DNA from: an archaeon
GTDB taxonomy: Archaea; Nanobdellota; Nanobdellia; Pacearchaeales; GW2011-AR1
Length of the DNA: 63,627 nucleotides
Assembly: GCA_018657525.1 (NCBI GenBank)
Contig: JABHWZ010000014.1
Coordinates: forward strand, 1-63,627
Direction: 5' to 3'
Of the stretch, positions 1-7,430 are shown one piece after another. Every line of letters begins with the position of its first letter. Position 1 is the first letter of the stretch. The translations under genes were made by a program, and so were the position numbers. Below the pieces are notes generated by a model that was not told the DNA's origin, made no database searches, and saw only the letters and a program-made list of their open reading frames with translations.

Positions 1-97
1 GCACTCCTTGAAACAAATCACTAAACCATCCAGCACTAACCAAAGAAACAGCCAAGACTCCCAAAATCATTAAACTTAATATTTTTTTATTATTCAT
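1..97 (-). CDS. Secreted/surface protein, N-terminal fragment (cut by window edge)
   Basis: The reverse strand from the ATG at 95-97 reads a classical signal peptide: MNNKK, a hydrophobic stretch (ILSLMILGVLAVSL), then VSA before GWFSDLFQGV, where the window ends. The length of the protein is unknown. The start is preceded at 8 nt by a perfect AGGAGGT Shine-Dalgarno (106-112 region), unlike most genes here, which look leaderless. The upstream leader is a tandem repeat array. The same Ala-Gly-hydrophobic start after the signal peptide occurs in the LamG protein at 38169-41051, so a surface protein is likely. The function cannot be named. Confidence 0.75.
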   Translation of the reverse strand, partial: MNNKKILSLMILGVLAVSLVSAGWFSDLFQGV

Positions 98-105
98 TTT
101 TTTAT

Positions 106-330
106 ACCTCCTTTTATATTCTATTAGTATGAGGAGGTTCTCGTGACCTTTAGGTTACCTCCTTTTATATTCTATTAGTATGAGGAGGTTCTCGTGACCT
201 TTAGGTTACCTCCTTTTATATTCTATTAGTATGAGGAGGTTCTCGCCTGGTTCACCAGGTTCTCGTGCCCTATAGGGTATGCCCTTTAGGTTACCTGTCC
301 TCAGGTTCTTGTGACCTTTAGGTTACCTCC
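106..330 (-). repeat. 51-bp tandem repeats with alternating SD and anti-SD motifs
   Basis: Units start at 106, 157 and 208 (exact period 51; first two identical, third diverging after about 245). A degenerate remainder ends with a fourth ACCTCC at 325-330. On the minus strand, which is the leader of the gene at 1-97, each unit contains AGGAGGT (SD) and ACCTCCTC (at 131-138, 182-189, 233-240), which is complementary to it. The units also contain a small GTGACC-TTTA-GGTTAC hairpin. No open frame runs through the array. Confidence 0.85.
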
Positions 331-432
331 TTTCAGTTATTTTTATTTCAGTCATAAATGACTGAGGTAGAAAATCTCGCTAGAGATGTTTTCTGCCTTA
401 TATTCTATCTTTTATATTTGTTAAACAAATAT
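246..432. promoter_or_regulatory. Cluster of short hairpins in the divergent leader region
   Basis: Consecutive inverted repeats are visible: CCTGG-TTCA-CCAGG (246-259), CCCTATAGGG (268-277), CAGTCAT-AA-ATGACTG (349-364), a bulged AGAAAATCTC/GAGATGTTTTCT stem (369-394) and ATATTTGTT/AACAAATAT (414-432). They lie between the aIF2-alpha promoter and the repeat array. If the minus-strand transcript starts near 410-430 they would be in its roughly 300-nt leader. That transcript start is inferred from AT-rich TATA-like sequence around 436-450, not shown. Confidence 0.5.
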
Positions 433-493
433 AAATATTTATAGAAGTACTTCTTTATAAAAATAACTATAAAGTAAACCCAACTCAAAACTC

Positions 494-500
494 TTTTAAA
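494..500 (+). promoter_or_regulatory. TATA-like box of aIF2-alpha
   Basis: TTTTAAA ends 22 positions before the ATG at 522, the spacing seen repeatedly in this window. It supports a leaderless transcript and the chosen start. Confidence 0.5.
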
Positions 501-521
501 CCCTTTATTTCACCTATCTAT

Positions 522-1229
522 ATGGCAAACTTAGAAGTAAATGATATTGTCCTCTGCACAGTAGATAGAATCATGGGAACAATAGTTTTTGTAAAAATCG
601 ACAACCACGGAGAAGGAAGCATAGTCTTATCTGAAATAGCTCCAGGAAGAATTAGAAACCTCAGAGATTACGTTGTCCCAAAAAAACAGATAATTTGCAA
701 AGTAATAAGAATCAAAGGAGATAGAATAGAATTATCATTAAGGAGAGTTACTCCAAAAGAACAAAAAGAATTAAAAGAAAAAATAAAACAAGAAAAAAGT
801 TACAGAGGAATTTTAAAAAGTGTCTTAGGAGAAAAGGTTGATGAAATAATCAGTAAAATTAAAGCAAAAGAGCCTTTCTACGAATTTATGCAAAATGTGA
901 AAGAAGATTCAAAAGAACTTGAAAAATTAATTGGAAAAAAAGAATCTGAAAAAATATTAGAAATACTTAAATCGCAAAAAGAGAAAAAAGTTGAATTAAA
1001 AAAAGAAATTACTTTAAAGACAACAAATCCAAATGGATTAGAATTAATAAAAGAAATTTTAGGAAACGCAAAAGAAGTAGATATTAGATATATTTCAGCA
1101 GGAAAATACAATCTCAAAACAGAAGCAGAAAATATTAAAAAAGCAGATAATAAACTTAAAGAAATAATTATTCAAATAGAAAAACAAGCCAAAGAAAATA
1201 ATTTTGAATTTAATGTCAAGGAAAAATGA
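522..1229 (+). CDS. Translation initiation factor aIF2 subunit alpha
   Basis: Subunit of the archaeal aIF2 heterotrimer that brings initiator Met-tRNA to the small ribosomal subunit. Residues about 5-80 form an S1/OB domain (VNDIVLCTVDRI, GTIVFVKID, then EGSIVLSEIAPGRIRNLRDYV), typical of the alpha subunit N-terminus. A short lysine-rich helical domain follows. The C-terminal alpha-beta domain ends with DIRYISAGKYNLKTEA and KADNKLKEII, matching the usual YRI-x-A-x-DYKxAE pattern. At 235 residues it is shorter than the usual 260-275, mainly in the middle helical domain. The nop10 gene follows at 12 nt, a classical archaeal gene pair. Confidence 0.93.
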   Translation: MANLEVNDIVLCTVDRIMGTIVFVKIDNHGEGSIVLSEIAPGRIRNLRDYVVPKKQIICKVIRIKGDRIELSLRRVTPKEQKELKEKIKQEKSYRGILKSVLGEKVDEIISKIKAKEPFYEFMQNVKEDSKELEKLIGKKESEKILEILKSQKEKKVELKKEITLKTTNPNGLELIKEILGNAKEVDIRYISAGKYNLKTEAENIKKADNKLKEIIIQIEKQAKENNFEFNVKEK

Positions 1230-1241
1230 ATATTCTTAAAA

Positions 1242-1373
1242 ATGACTAAACTAAAAAAATGCGCACAATGCAATTCTTACACATTAAAAAATAAATGTTC
1301 TAAATGCAAAAAAGAACCAAAAGACGCACACTACAAATTTATTAAAATCAGAAACGCTCCAAATTCAAAATAA
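1242..1373 (+). CDS. nop10: H/ACA ribonucleoprotein protein Nop10
   Basis: A 43-residue protein, MTKLKKCAQCNSYTLKNK, then CSKCKKEPKDAHY and KFIKIRNAPNSK. Two CxxC pairs (CAQC, CSKC) form the zinc ribbon of Nop10, followed by the conserved AH in the linker. It is part of the H/ACA guide RNP (with Cbf5, L7Ae, Gar1) that pseudouridylates rRNA. Its position directly after aIF2-alpha, 12 nt downstream, is the usual archaeal arrangement and implies co-transcription. It is slightly shorter than the usual 50-60 residues. The stop codon lies 4 nt from the convergent EndoQ stop. Confidence 0.88.
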   Translation: MTKLKKCAQCNSYTLKNKCSKCKKEPKDAHYKFIKIRNAPNSK

Positions 1374-1377
1374 CTTC

Positions 1378-2637
1378 CTACTCTTCAAAATTTTCAATCA
1401 ATGCAACTCCATATTTTCCGTCATAACCTGGCTTAACTTTTATTTTGCCTTTCCTATTTTTTAAAATTAGTTCAATCAACTTTTCTTTCACTTCCTCTTT
1501 TACCATCTCTTCTTCTGAAACATCCAATAAAATATTAAACTCTGTCTTAAACTTTTCAATTAAAAAATTATAAATCCCCCAAACTTTTTTACTATTCATT
1601 CCAACTCCAACCCATAATGAAATTATTTCATGTAAAGGTAACAAAGTATAAAACATTTTTTGACGCCCAGCATTCCGCAAATTAGGTGACACCTCCAGGT
1701 AATTTTCGCCTTCTGCCAAATCTTCGACCCTACTTTCCACACCCACAATTAAATTTTTTCCGCAGACAGGGCACTTCCCCTCCAGCTCTTTTGTTTTTTC
1801 TGGACCGCAAGAAAAATTACATTTAGCATGTCCATCCCAATGGTATTTTCCATAAGCCGGATCAGTTTCAATTGTTCCAATAAAACTTTGTTCTCTTAAT
1901 TGTTTAACTAAATCTAAATAACTCTCGCACTTTTTAAAAATAGTTGCTTCTCTCCCTAATCGATATGGCCAAAAACTATGTGCATCTGAAAAACTCACAA
2001 TTGATTTATTTTCTAAATCTTTAATTTTCCAATTCATTGGCGGATCTGAAGAAATTCCAGTCTCTATTGCATGAATATTTTCAAACTCTTTTCCAAAAGC
2101 TTTCTTCAAAGAATCAAAACCACTCTTGCTTCCAAAAACCCCAAAGTAAGGCGTCCAGATATGCGCCGGAATAATTTCAATATCCTCAGAAATTTTTCTC
2201 ATCTCTCTCACAAATTCATCGCAAGGAATTTTAAAAATTGGCCGCCCATCATAATCCCTCCTCCCTTTTGTATCTAAATAAGAATTTATTTTTTCAGCAA
2301 CTTCAATAGAAGGAATCAACAAAACCAAATGCACTCTCCTACCACGACCTCCATCAGATTTACTTGGTTGAGTGTAAATCAAAGAAATTTCCCCTGTAAT
2401 AATAAATGGAAATTTCTCTCCTCCCGTTTCAAAATAATAAAACCCTTTTCCGTTAAATTTCAAATTATCTTTAAGTTCTTGAATCCAAACCGGATGACTA
2501 AAATCTCCGGTCCCAAGTAAATGAATCCCTTTTATCTTCGCCCACTTCACCAAATTATCCAAATTCAAATTCTTACTACACACCCGAGAAAACCGAGAAT
2601 GAATATGCAAATCAGCAAACATCCAATTTTTTTCCAT
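1378..2637 (-). CDS. Endonuclease Q (PHP-domain deaminated-DNA nuclease)
   Basis: A 419-residue PHP-superfamily protein. The N-terminus FADLHIHSRFSR and the following LLGTGDFSHPVW hold metal-binding His/Asp residues, and PAHIWTPYFGVFGS and SFSDAHSFWP are later metal motifs. The C-terminal third has a zinc finger (CNFSC and CPVCGK, about residues 266-292). This order and length match archaeal EndoQ, which incises DNA 5' to hypoxanthine, uracil and abasic sites. The alternative, a generic PHP phosphoesterase, fits less well because of the zinc finger and C-terminal helical domain. A TATA-like TTTTATAA about 24 nt upstream of the ATG supports the start. It is transcribed toward nop10. Confidence 0.85.
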   Translation of the reverse strand: MEKNWMFADLHIHSRFSRVCSKNLNLDNLVKWAKIKGIHLLGTGDFSHPVWIQELKDNLKFNGKGFYYFETGGEKFPFIITGEISLIYTQPSKSDGGRGRRVHLVLLIPSIEVAEKINSYLDTKGRRDYDGRPIFKIPCDEFVREMRKISEDIEIIPAHIWTPYFGVFGSKSGFDSLKKAFGKEFENIHAIETGISSDPPMNWKIKDLENKSIVSFSDAHSFWPYRLGREATIFKKCESYLDLVKQLREQSFIGTIETDPAYGKYHWDGHAKCNFSCGPEKTKELEGKCPVCGKNLIVGVESRVEDLAEGENYLEVSPNLRNAGRQKMFYTLLPLHEIISLWVGVGMNSKKVWGIYNFLIEKFKTEFNILLDVSEEEMVKEEVKEKLIELILKNRKGKIKVKPGYDGKYGVALIENFEE

Positions 2638-2684
2638 ATTAAAAAATAACTAACTCAAGATTATAAAATTTGTTGTTAGAAATA

Positions 2685-2692
2685 TTTATAAG
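2685..2692 (+). promoter_or_regulatory. TATA box, leaderless gene
   Basis: TTTATAAG ends 22 positions before the ATG at 2714. Confidence 0.6.
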
Positions 2693-2713
2693 GTAAATTA
2701 TCTTAAATAAAAT

Positions 2714-3676
2714 ATGGCCAAGAAAAGTAAAAAAGAGAAAAGACTTTCTGCTAATGCAAGCAAATTAATTAAAGAAGCGAGAGCAAAATACGCTACAGCA
2801 CCCATTCAAGCTATAAAACATTTAACATCTATTAATCCAAGAAAATTGAATCTTTATGATCGACAAAAAATTGGTAGAGAAATCTTAAGAAGAGCAAAGG
2901 GAGAGGCAGAATCAATCCATGAGGAACGGAATAAAGTAATAAAAAAAGGCGGAGATGGTTGGCCTGAAAGTTATTCACATGCAAGGCAAATTGCAGAAGA
3001 GAGATTGCACAAAGCAGGAATAGGGGATATCTCGGTGTACAATATTAAATTTGAAGGTAGAAAGGATATGGATGATCCAGAATATCATAAAACAATGACA
3101 GAATATATCCCCCCTAAGAAAGGTGATCACGTATTCTATAAAGTTACATCTCATAAAAAACCTTATCCAGAACAAGGAGATCCAATTTCTCAAAAGCGGA
3201 TGAAAAATGTTATTGCTAGAGCAAACGCAAAAAAAGAAGCTATAAGATTAATTGACCGAGGGGGTATAATGAGAGACCCAGAAGTAGCCGCGGATGATTA
3301 TCAGTCAGCAGGAAGATGGTTTGAAGAAGCAGGTTTAGTTGATAAAGCATTAGAAGCTTATAAAAAATCCCTAGCGAAAATTAATGAAGGCGAGAGTAAT
3401 AAGAGATATCCCGGTGGATCTTATGAACAAAGGGGGAGTATTAATAAAAGAATTAAGTCCCTGCAAAAAGAAAGGGATAAAACAAAAGATATTTCTTCAA
3501 AATTAGTTCCTACAATTTTAACAATTGGAGGTTTAGCAGGAGCAGGATTTTTTTTAACTTCATCTAAAATTACTGGTAATGCAATTGGAACATTATCAAA
3601 TTCAACTTCTTCAGGGATGGGATTAGGATTACTAGTTCTTGGAATTGTAGCAGGATTCTTTCTTTTAAAGAACTAA
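2714..3676 (+). CDS. Unrecognised basic protein with TPR-like segment and C-terminal membrane pair
   Basis: 320 residues; I do not recognise a family. The N-terminal 120 residues are basic and helical (MAKKSKKEKRLS). Around residues 195-230, YQSAGRWFEEAGLVDKALEAYKKSL resembles one to two TPR helices. The last 60 residues hold two hydrophobic segments (VPTILTIGGLAGAGFFL and MGLGLLVLGIVAGFFLL) separated by SKITGNAIG. The TGN-x-x-G signature next to a membrane segment also occurs in the GLUG-repeat protein at 44858-47512 (TGNVVG). The protein is probably tail-anchored with a large cytoplasmic domain. It has its own promoter, and adenylate kinase follows 50 nt later with its own TATA box. Confidence 0.6.
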   Translation: MAKKSKKEKRLSANASKLIKEARAKYATAPIQAIKHLTSINPRKLNLYDRQKIGREILRRAKGEAESIHEERNKVIKKGGDGWPESYSHARQIAEERLHKAGIGDISVYNIKFEGRKDMDDPEYHKTMTEYIPPKKGDHVFYKVTSHKKPYPEQGDPISQKRMKNVIARANAKKEAIRLIDRGGIMRDPEVAADDYQSAGRWFEEAGLVDKALEAYKKSLAKINEGESNKRYPGGSYEQRGSINKRIKSLQKERDKTKDISSKLVPTILTIGGLAGAGFFLTSSKITGNAIGTLSNSTSSGMGLGLLVLGIVAGFFLLKN

Positions 3677-3695
3677 ATAGTTTTTGTAGCAAAAA

Positions 3696-3705
3696 GTTTT
3701 AAAAA
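3696..3705 (+). promoter_or_regulatory. TATA-like box deciding the adk start
   Basis: GTTTTAAAAA ends 22 positions before the ATG at 3727. This favours MKKIFLGPPGSGKGT as the true N-terminus over an in-frame codon 15 nt upstream. Confidence 0.55.
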
Positions 3706-3726
3706 TCAACCTTGCCTTTTTTTATT

Positions 3727-4425
3727 ATGAAAAAAATATTTTTAGGTCCACCTGGCTCGGGAAAGGGAACTTACTCCTCGAGAATTTCATCCTTCTGGAA
3801 AATCCCGCACATTTCTACTGGAGATTTATTTAGAGCACATTTAAAAAACCAAACCGAAATTGGAAAACAAATTAAAGAATTCATGAATTCAGGGAATTTA
3901 GTTCCAGACACAATAACTATTGAAATGTTAAAAAATAGAATCAGCCAAAATGATTGCAAAAAGGGATTCATTCTCGACGGATTTCCCAGAACAATTCCTC
4001 AAGCAGAAGAACTAGCAAAAATAACAGATATCGACGTCGTCATAAATCTAAATCTTTCAAACGAAATCCTCATAAAAAAAGCATGCGCAAGAAGAGTTTG
4101 CCAAGACTGCGGAGATATTTATAGTACAATAGAAATCAATCAAGGAGAAATAAAAATGCCTGGAATGTTTCCAAAAGAAGAAGGCAAATGCGACAAATGT
4201 CATGGAGAATTAATGCAAAGAAAAGACGACAATGAAGCAACAGTAAAAGAAAGATTAGAAACTTTCAAAAACCAAACTGCCCCATTAATAGACTTTTATA
4301 AAAATAATGGACTTCTAAAAGATATTCAAGTAAAGTACAATCCAACAAAAATGGTCTCAGAAATTCTACAAGCCATAAAAAGTTTAGCAGAAAAATATGA
4401 ACTATCCATTGATTACGAAAAATAA
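3727..4425 (+). CDS. adk: Adenylate kinase
   Basis: 232 residues from the chosen ATG. It catalyses ATP + AMP = 2 ADP in the cytoplasm. Visible motifs: P-loop GPPGSGKGT at residues 6-14, AMP-binding HISTGDLFR, GFILDGFPRT, and a LID domain with CQDCGDIY and CDKCHGE, a four-cysteine zinc site as in many bacterial and DPANN long-form enzymes. KDDNEATVKERL follows the LID. This is the bacterial-like long form, not the short archaeal AdkA. The start codon overlaps the P-loop strand as expected (MKKIFLGPPG). The gene is followed by a repeat element and then the NDP kinase gene. Confidence 0.95.
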   Translation: MKKIFLGPPGSGKGTYSSRISSFWKIPHISTGDLFRAHLKNQTEIGKQIKEFMNSGNLVPDTITIEMLKNRISQNDCKKGFILDGFPRTIPQAEELAKITDIDVVINLNLSNEILIKKACARRVCQDCGDIYSTIEINQGEIKMPGMFPKEEGKCDKCHGELMQRKDDNEATVKERLETFKNQTAPLIDFYKNNGLLKDIQVKYNPTKMVSEILQAIKSLAEKYELSIDYEK

Positions 4426-4452
4426 AACTTTCATTTTTTTCTATACCTGTAA

Positions 4453-4592
4453 GTTCTTTTTTTGAAAAAAGAACCCCGAGGGAATTGTTCATAAGATTGC
4501 AAGAGAAAACGATTCTCACTCAAAATTTCATCAGAAATTTTCAATATATTTTTCTTTTGCACTGTAGATTTTCTTTTTAAAAAGAAAATCCC
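4453..4592 (+). repeat. Structured dispersed element, copy A (one full, one truncated)
   Basis: The full copy spans 4480-4592. GGGAATTGTT pairs with AACGATTC through one G-T wobble, followed by an AAAATTTC-ATCA-GAAATTTT hairpin, an AT-rich spacer ending CACTGTA, and a GATTTTCTTTTT/AAAAAGAAAATC hairpin closed by CCC. Immediately before it, 4453-4476 is the terminal hairpin (GTTCTTTTTT/AAAAAAGAAC, then CCCC) of a second, otherwise missing copy. The element lies between adk and ndk, both plus strand. Confidence 0.8.
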
Positions 4593-4596
4593 AAAC

Positions 4597-4604
4597 TTTA
4601 TAAA
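4597..4604 (+). promoter_or_regulatory. TATA box of ndk
   Basis: TTTATAAA lies just after the repeat element and ends 22 positions before the ATG at 4626. Confidence 0.6.
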
Positions 4605-4625
4605 CTAAAAATTATAAAATACCTA

Positions 4626-5105
4626 ATGGAAGAAAAGACTTTAGTATTATTAAAACCCGACGCTCTAGTTAAAAGTTTAACAGGGGATATTCTAAGTATG
4701 ATTTCTGAAACCAAATTAAAAATAGTCGGAGCAAAAGTAGTAAAAATAACTCGAGAATTTGCAAAAAAACACTACTCTGAATTAGCACCCAATTTAAAGA
4801 AAAAATTTGGAGAAGAAAAAGGACAAGAAGTATTTGAGAATGTTTTAGATTATATCCAAGGAAAATATCATACAGATAGAATTTTAGCATTAGTATACAA
4901 AGGAGACAAAGCAATAAAAAAAATTAGAGATATTGCAGGGGAAACCAATCCTGAAAAAGCACATCCGATTTCAATTCGAGGAAAATACGGAAGACTACAT
5001 TCTCAAACACAAGTAATGGAAAACGTAGTTCATTGCTCAGCTGATTTAGATAGTGCAAGCAGAGAAATCAATTTGTGGTTTAATTCTAAAGAAATGGTTG
5101 AATAA
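4626..5105 (+). CDS. ndk: Nucleoside diphosphate kinase
   Basis: 159 residues. It transfers phosphate from ATP to NDPs through a phosphohistidine. The N-terminus TLVLLKPDAL is the family signature, NPEKAHPISIRGKYG corresponds to the NPxxAxPGTIRGDFG segment, and the active-site histidine is H136 in ENVVHCSAD. The canonical motif is NxxHGSDS; here Cys follows the histidine and the last Ser-Asp-Ser is altered, so activity is likely but the active-site loop is unusual. The segment around residues 52-85 is longer than in bacterial enzymes, as in other DPANN and archaeal forms. It neighbours adenylate kinase, suggesting a nucleotide-phosphate pair. Confidence 0.92.
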   Translation: MEEKTLVLLKPDALVKSLTGDILSMISETKLKIVGAKVVKITREFAKKHYSELAPNLKKKFGEEKGQEVFENVLDYIQGKYHTDRILALVYKGDKAIKKIRDIAGETNPEKAHPISIRGKYGRLHSQTQVMENVVHCSADLDSASREINLWFNSKEMVE

Positions 5106-5129
5106 AATTCTTTTTTAATAAATTCAAAA

Positions 5130-5546
5130 TCAATCTTTCAAAACCTGATAAATATCTTCTTTCATTAACCTTTCTCTAGAAATTCTACCCCCCGCAACTA
5201 AATCCATAATATCAGCTGTTTGCTTTAATTTTTGCAACTCTGAAACACTACTTGTTTCTTGATCAAGATAAACACAATAAACCATTCTACAATTATATTC
5301 ATTTCTAAAAACATCCCATCCAAAATAATTCTGACCACATCCAGGACATTTATCTGATTGCAAAAGAATCGCATTTCCACCCTCACCCTCAAAAACATCT
5401 GCTCGAGTTTTCTCTCCCAAATTAACCTGCCTTAAAACTTCTCTAGAATTTTGTAATCTTTGATTTCTTTCTTCAATAGCTTTTGATCTATCCTCTTGAC
5501 TAGGAATATTTAAAACCATTTTCATTTTTGTAATAGTAGTTCCCAT
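5130..5546 (-). CDS. Small zinc-knuckle protein, last gene of the radA operon
   Basis: 138 residues from the ATG at 5546, unrecognised. The N-terminal half is a charged helix (about residues 16-50). KCPGCGQNYFGW in the middle has a CxxC knuckle, with further cysteines in NCRMVYCVYL that could complete a zinc site. The start at 5546 is chosen because it follows the stop of the preceding gene by 1 nt, the same packing seen between the other genes of this operon. No secretion signal or membrane segment is present. A role connected to RadA is possible from context only. Confidence 0.65.
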   Translation of the reverse strand: MGTTITKMKMVLNIPSQEDRSKAIEERNQRLQNSREVLRQVNLGEKTRADVFEGEGGNAILLQSDKCPGCGQNYFGWDVFRNEYNCRMVYCVYLDQETSSVSELQKLKQTADIMDLVAGGRISRERLMKEDIYQVLKD

Positions 5547-5547
5547 T

Positions 5548-5832
5548 TTAATTATAACCACGCATTTTATTTAAGTGTTTCTTAGAAACCTCACAAATAT
5601 CTTCAAGAGGATATTCCCTTCTAACACTTTTTACCCCATAAAAACTTCCAGCCCCATCAGAATAAAAATTAAATCCATCTCCCTCAAGAGAACTTCCAGA
5701 ATTACAACACTTTAGAACTAACAACTTTAAATCAATCCCTCCCCTATTTTCCTCAGCAGAAATAACTCTTGTCAAATAAATTAAATCATTTTCTCTATGA
5801 AACACATTCTCTCCTACACTAAATTTTTCCAT
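5548..5832 (-). CDS. Small unrecognised protein in the radA operon
   Basis: 94 residues starting MEKFSVGENVFHRENDLIYL. The ATG at 5830-5832 lies 1 nt after the radA stop, so the upstream open frame inside radA is not used. The sequence looks like a small beta-rich fold (VGENVFHRE, YLTRVISAEE), with two adjacent cysteines (LKCCNSG) and a glycine-rich turn. I recognise no family. Tight packing between radA and the zinc-knuckle gene indicates one transcript. Confidence 0.65.
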   Translation of the reverse strand: MEKFSVGENVFHRENDLIYLTRVISAEENRGGIDLKLLVLKCCNSGSSLEGDGFNFYSDGAGSFYGVKSVRREYPLEDICEVSKKHLNKMRGYN

Positions 5833-5833
5833 T

Positions 5834-6868
5834 TTAAGGTTTATCGTCGCCAACACCAGCATCAGTAACCCAGAACACAGTTTCATTATCTGGAAGATTT
5901 GGAGAATCAACTAGCTTTGCAACTCTTGAACCTTGCTTCCCTCTTCTCAAATAAATTCTATAAGTTGAAGCATGTCCCACAATATTCCCTCCAATTGCAG
6001 TAGTGGGATCCCCAAACATTTGCGCTGGATTTGCCATAACTTGATTTGTAACATAAACCGCTAAATTATGTGTCTCAGCTAATTTCATTAAATCATGCAT
6101 ATAACGATTAAGTTTCTGCTGTCTATCTGCCAACTGACCTCGCCCAGCAAACTCTGCCCTAAAATGAGCAGTTAAAGAATCCACAATAACTAATTTAATT
6201 GGCTCTCCTTCTTTAATCATCTCTCCAACCTTCTCTAGAAGTAACATTTGATGGTCTGAATTAAATGCGCGAGCAACCAAAATATTTTGTAAAACCTTTT
6301 CTGGATTTGCACCAAGTTTTTCTGAAATCTGTTTTATTCTTGCCGGCCGAAAAGTTCCCTCAGTATCGATAAAAACACACTTACCATTTGCGCCTCCCTT
6401 CTCCAAGGGCATCTGAACATTAACTGCCAAAGTAGAACCTAACTGAGTTTTTCCAGAACCATAAGCCCCGTAAGCCTCAGTTATAGCTCGACTTTCTAAA
6501 CCTCTTCCTCCCAGAAGATCATCAAAAGCTTTACTTCCAGTAGTAATGAATGAAGCATTAGATCTTTTTTTTGCAAAAGACATTCCATCAGTAAATCCTA
6601 AGTCTAATAAATCCCTCGCTGCCTGAATAGCCTTTCTTGCAACACCCGCACTAACCCCTGCAGTATCACTTAAAACAGCCGGACTCATCACCGCTAAAGA
6701 CATTAAATCATAAACTCCTGCAGTCTCTAACTTCGCAGCAACAGCAGGACCAATCCCAGGCAAATCAGTTAACTCTGGTTCTTTCTCAATTTTTTTCTTA
6801 GGAATTTTTTTCTCCTCACCCTCAACAGCATCTTTAATCTTTTCTACTTCTGTTTTTTTAACCGCCAT
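5834..6868 (-). CDS. radA: DNA repair and recombination protein RadA
   Basis: 344 residues, the archaeal RecA/Rad51 recombinase that forms nucleoprotein filaments on single-stranded DNA. Residues 33-90 hold the N-terminal helix-hairpin-helix domain (LTDLPGIGPAVAAKLETAG). The Walker A motif GAYGSGKT is at 134-141, Walker B LVIVDS at 226-231, and AFNSDHQMLL and TNQVMANP belong to the core. The length is normal for archaeal RadA. The lysine-rich first 30 residues are a variable extension. The start overlaps the stop of the upstream gene by one base (TAATG), and two small genes follow with 1-nt gaps, giving a four-gene operon. Confidence 0.97.
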   Translation of the reverse strand: MAVKKTEVEKIKDAVEGEEKKIPKKKIEKEPELTDLPGIGPAVAAKLETAGVYDLMSLAVMSPAVLSDTAGVSAGVARKAIQAARDLLDLGFTDGMSFAKKRSNASFITTGSKAFDDLLGGRGLESRAITEAYGAYGSGKTQLGSTLAVNVQMPLEKGGANGKCVFIDTEGTFRPARIKQISEKLGANPEKVLQNILVARAFNSDHQMLLLEKVGEMIKEGEPIKLVIVDSLTAHFRAEFAGRGQLADRQQKLNRYMHDLMKLAETHNLAVYVTNQVMANPAQMFGDPTTAIGGNIVGHASTYRIYLRRGKQGSRVAKLVDSPNLPDNETVFWVTDAGVGDDKP

Positions 6869-7350
6869 TATTTATGTCCTCCATATTCTTCAATTTTAGA
6901 ATCTCTCCAACCCTTATAATCTTCCCAATTAGAAGTCCTCCAATCAAAACCCTCTTCCCTACAAACATTCTCTACAAAACCCCAAACAGCAGCAAGTTGA
7001 TCCTGACGATTGGCTCCAATACTATTATTTGTCTTCAATGCTTCTCTAAAACGATCCAATAAATCACAATTTAATTGAATTAAATTTCCTTCCATGAAAT
7101 CAACATCCTCTTGATTAATTTTAGCAACAGTCATATAACGAAATCCCTTGGGTGCAAGAGAAGAACCCTCATTTTTCTTGCAATCCCTAATCCAATATTC
7201 TGCATCCCAAATTCCTGCGGTCCCAACAAAAGAAGGATGAAAAAAATCAGGTGATCTAAAACATAAACTTTCACAATCTATTTTCTTATCGCCCCCTTCA
7301 AAAGAACTGCCCTGAGAATGTTTAACTAAATATAAATTTTTAACAACCAT
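6868..7350 (-). CDS. Unrecognised protein, first gene of the radA operon
   Basis: 160 residues from the ATG at 7350 (MVVKNLYLVKHSQG). It is a soluble, tryptophan- and cysteine-containing protein with motifs such as GTAGIWDAEYWIRDC, FRYMTVAKI and WRTSNWEDYKGW. There is no membrane segment and I recognise no family. An alternative in-frame codon lies 9 nt upstream, but the TATA box at 7371-7379 is 21 positions from the chosen ATG. It heads the operon with radA, so a link to recombination or to oligomer regulation is possible but only by context. Confidence 0.65.
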   Translation of the reverse strand: MVVKNLYLVKHSQGSSFEGGDKKIDCESLCFRSPDFFHPSFVGTAGIWDAEYWIRDCKKNEGSSLAPKGFRYMTVAKINQEDVDFMEGNLIQLNCDLLDRFREALKTNNSIGANRQDQLAAVWGFVENVCREEGFDWRTSNWEDYKGWRDSKIEEYGGHK

Positions 7351-7370
7351 AAAAGACAAAACTAAAATCT

Positions 7371-7379
7371 CTTTATAAG
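7371..7379 (-). promoter_or_regulatory. TATA box of the radA operon
   Basis: On the minus strand CTTATAAAG ends 21 positions before the ATG at 7350, which fixes the start of the first operon gene. Confidence 0.6.
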
Positions 7380-7430
7380 GATTTATATTGAGAAAAACAG
7401 ATTTTGGAAAATACGTTCAAAAAAAATTTG

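Noticed and set aside
106-258. CRISPR-like regular repeats
   Set aside because: The 51-bp units are directly contiguous with no variable spacers between them, and the only variation is decay; no cas genes are in the window.
5833-5910. Longer N-terminus for the small gene after radA
   Set aside because: It lies inside the radA 3' coding region in another frame; the ATG 1 nt after the radA stop fits the operon pattern.
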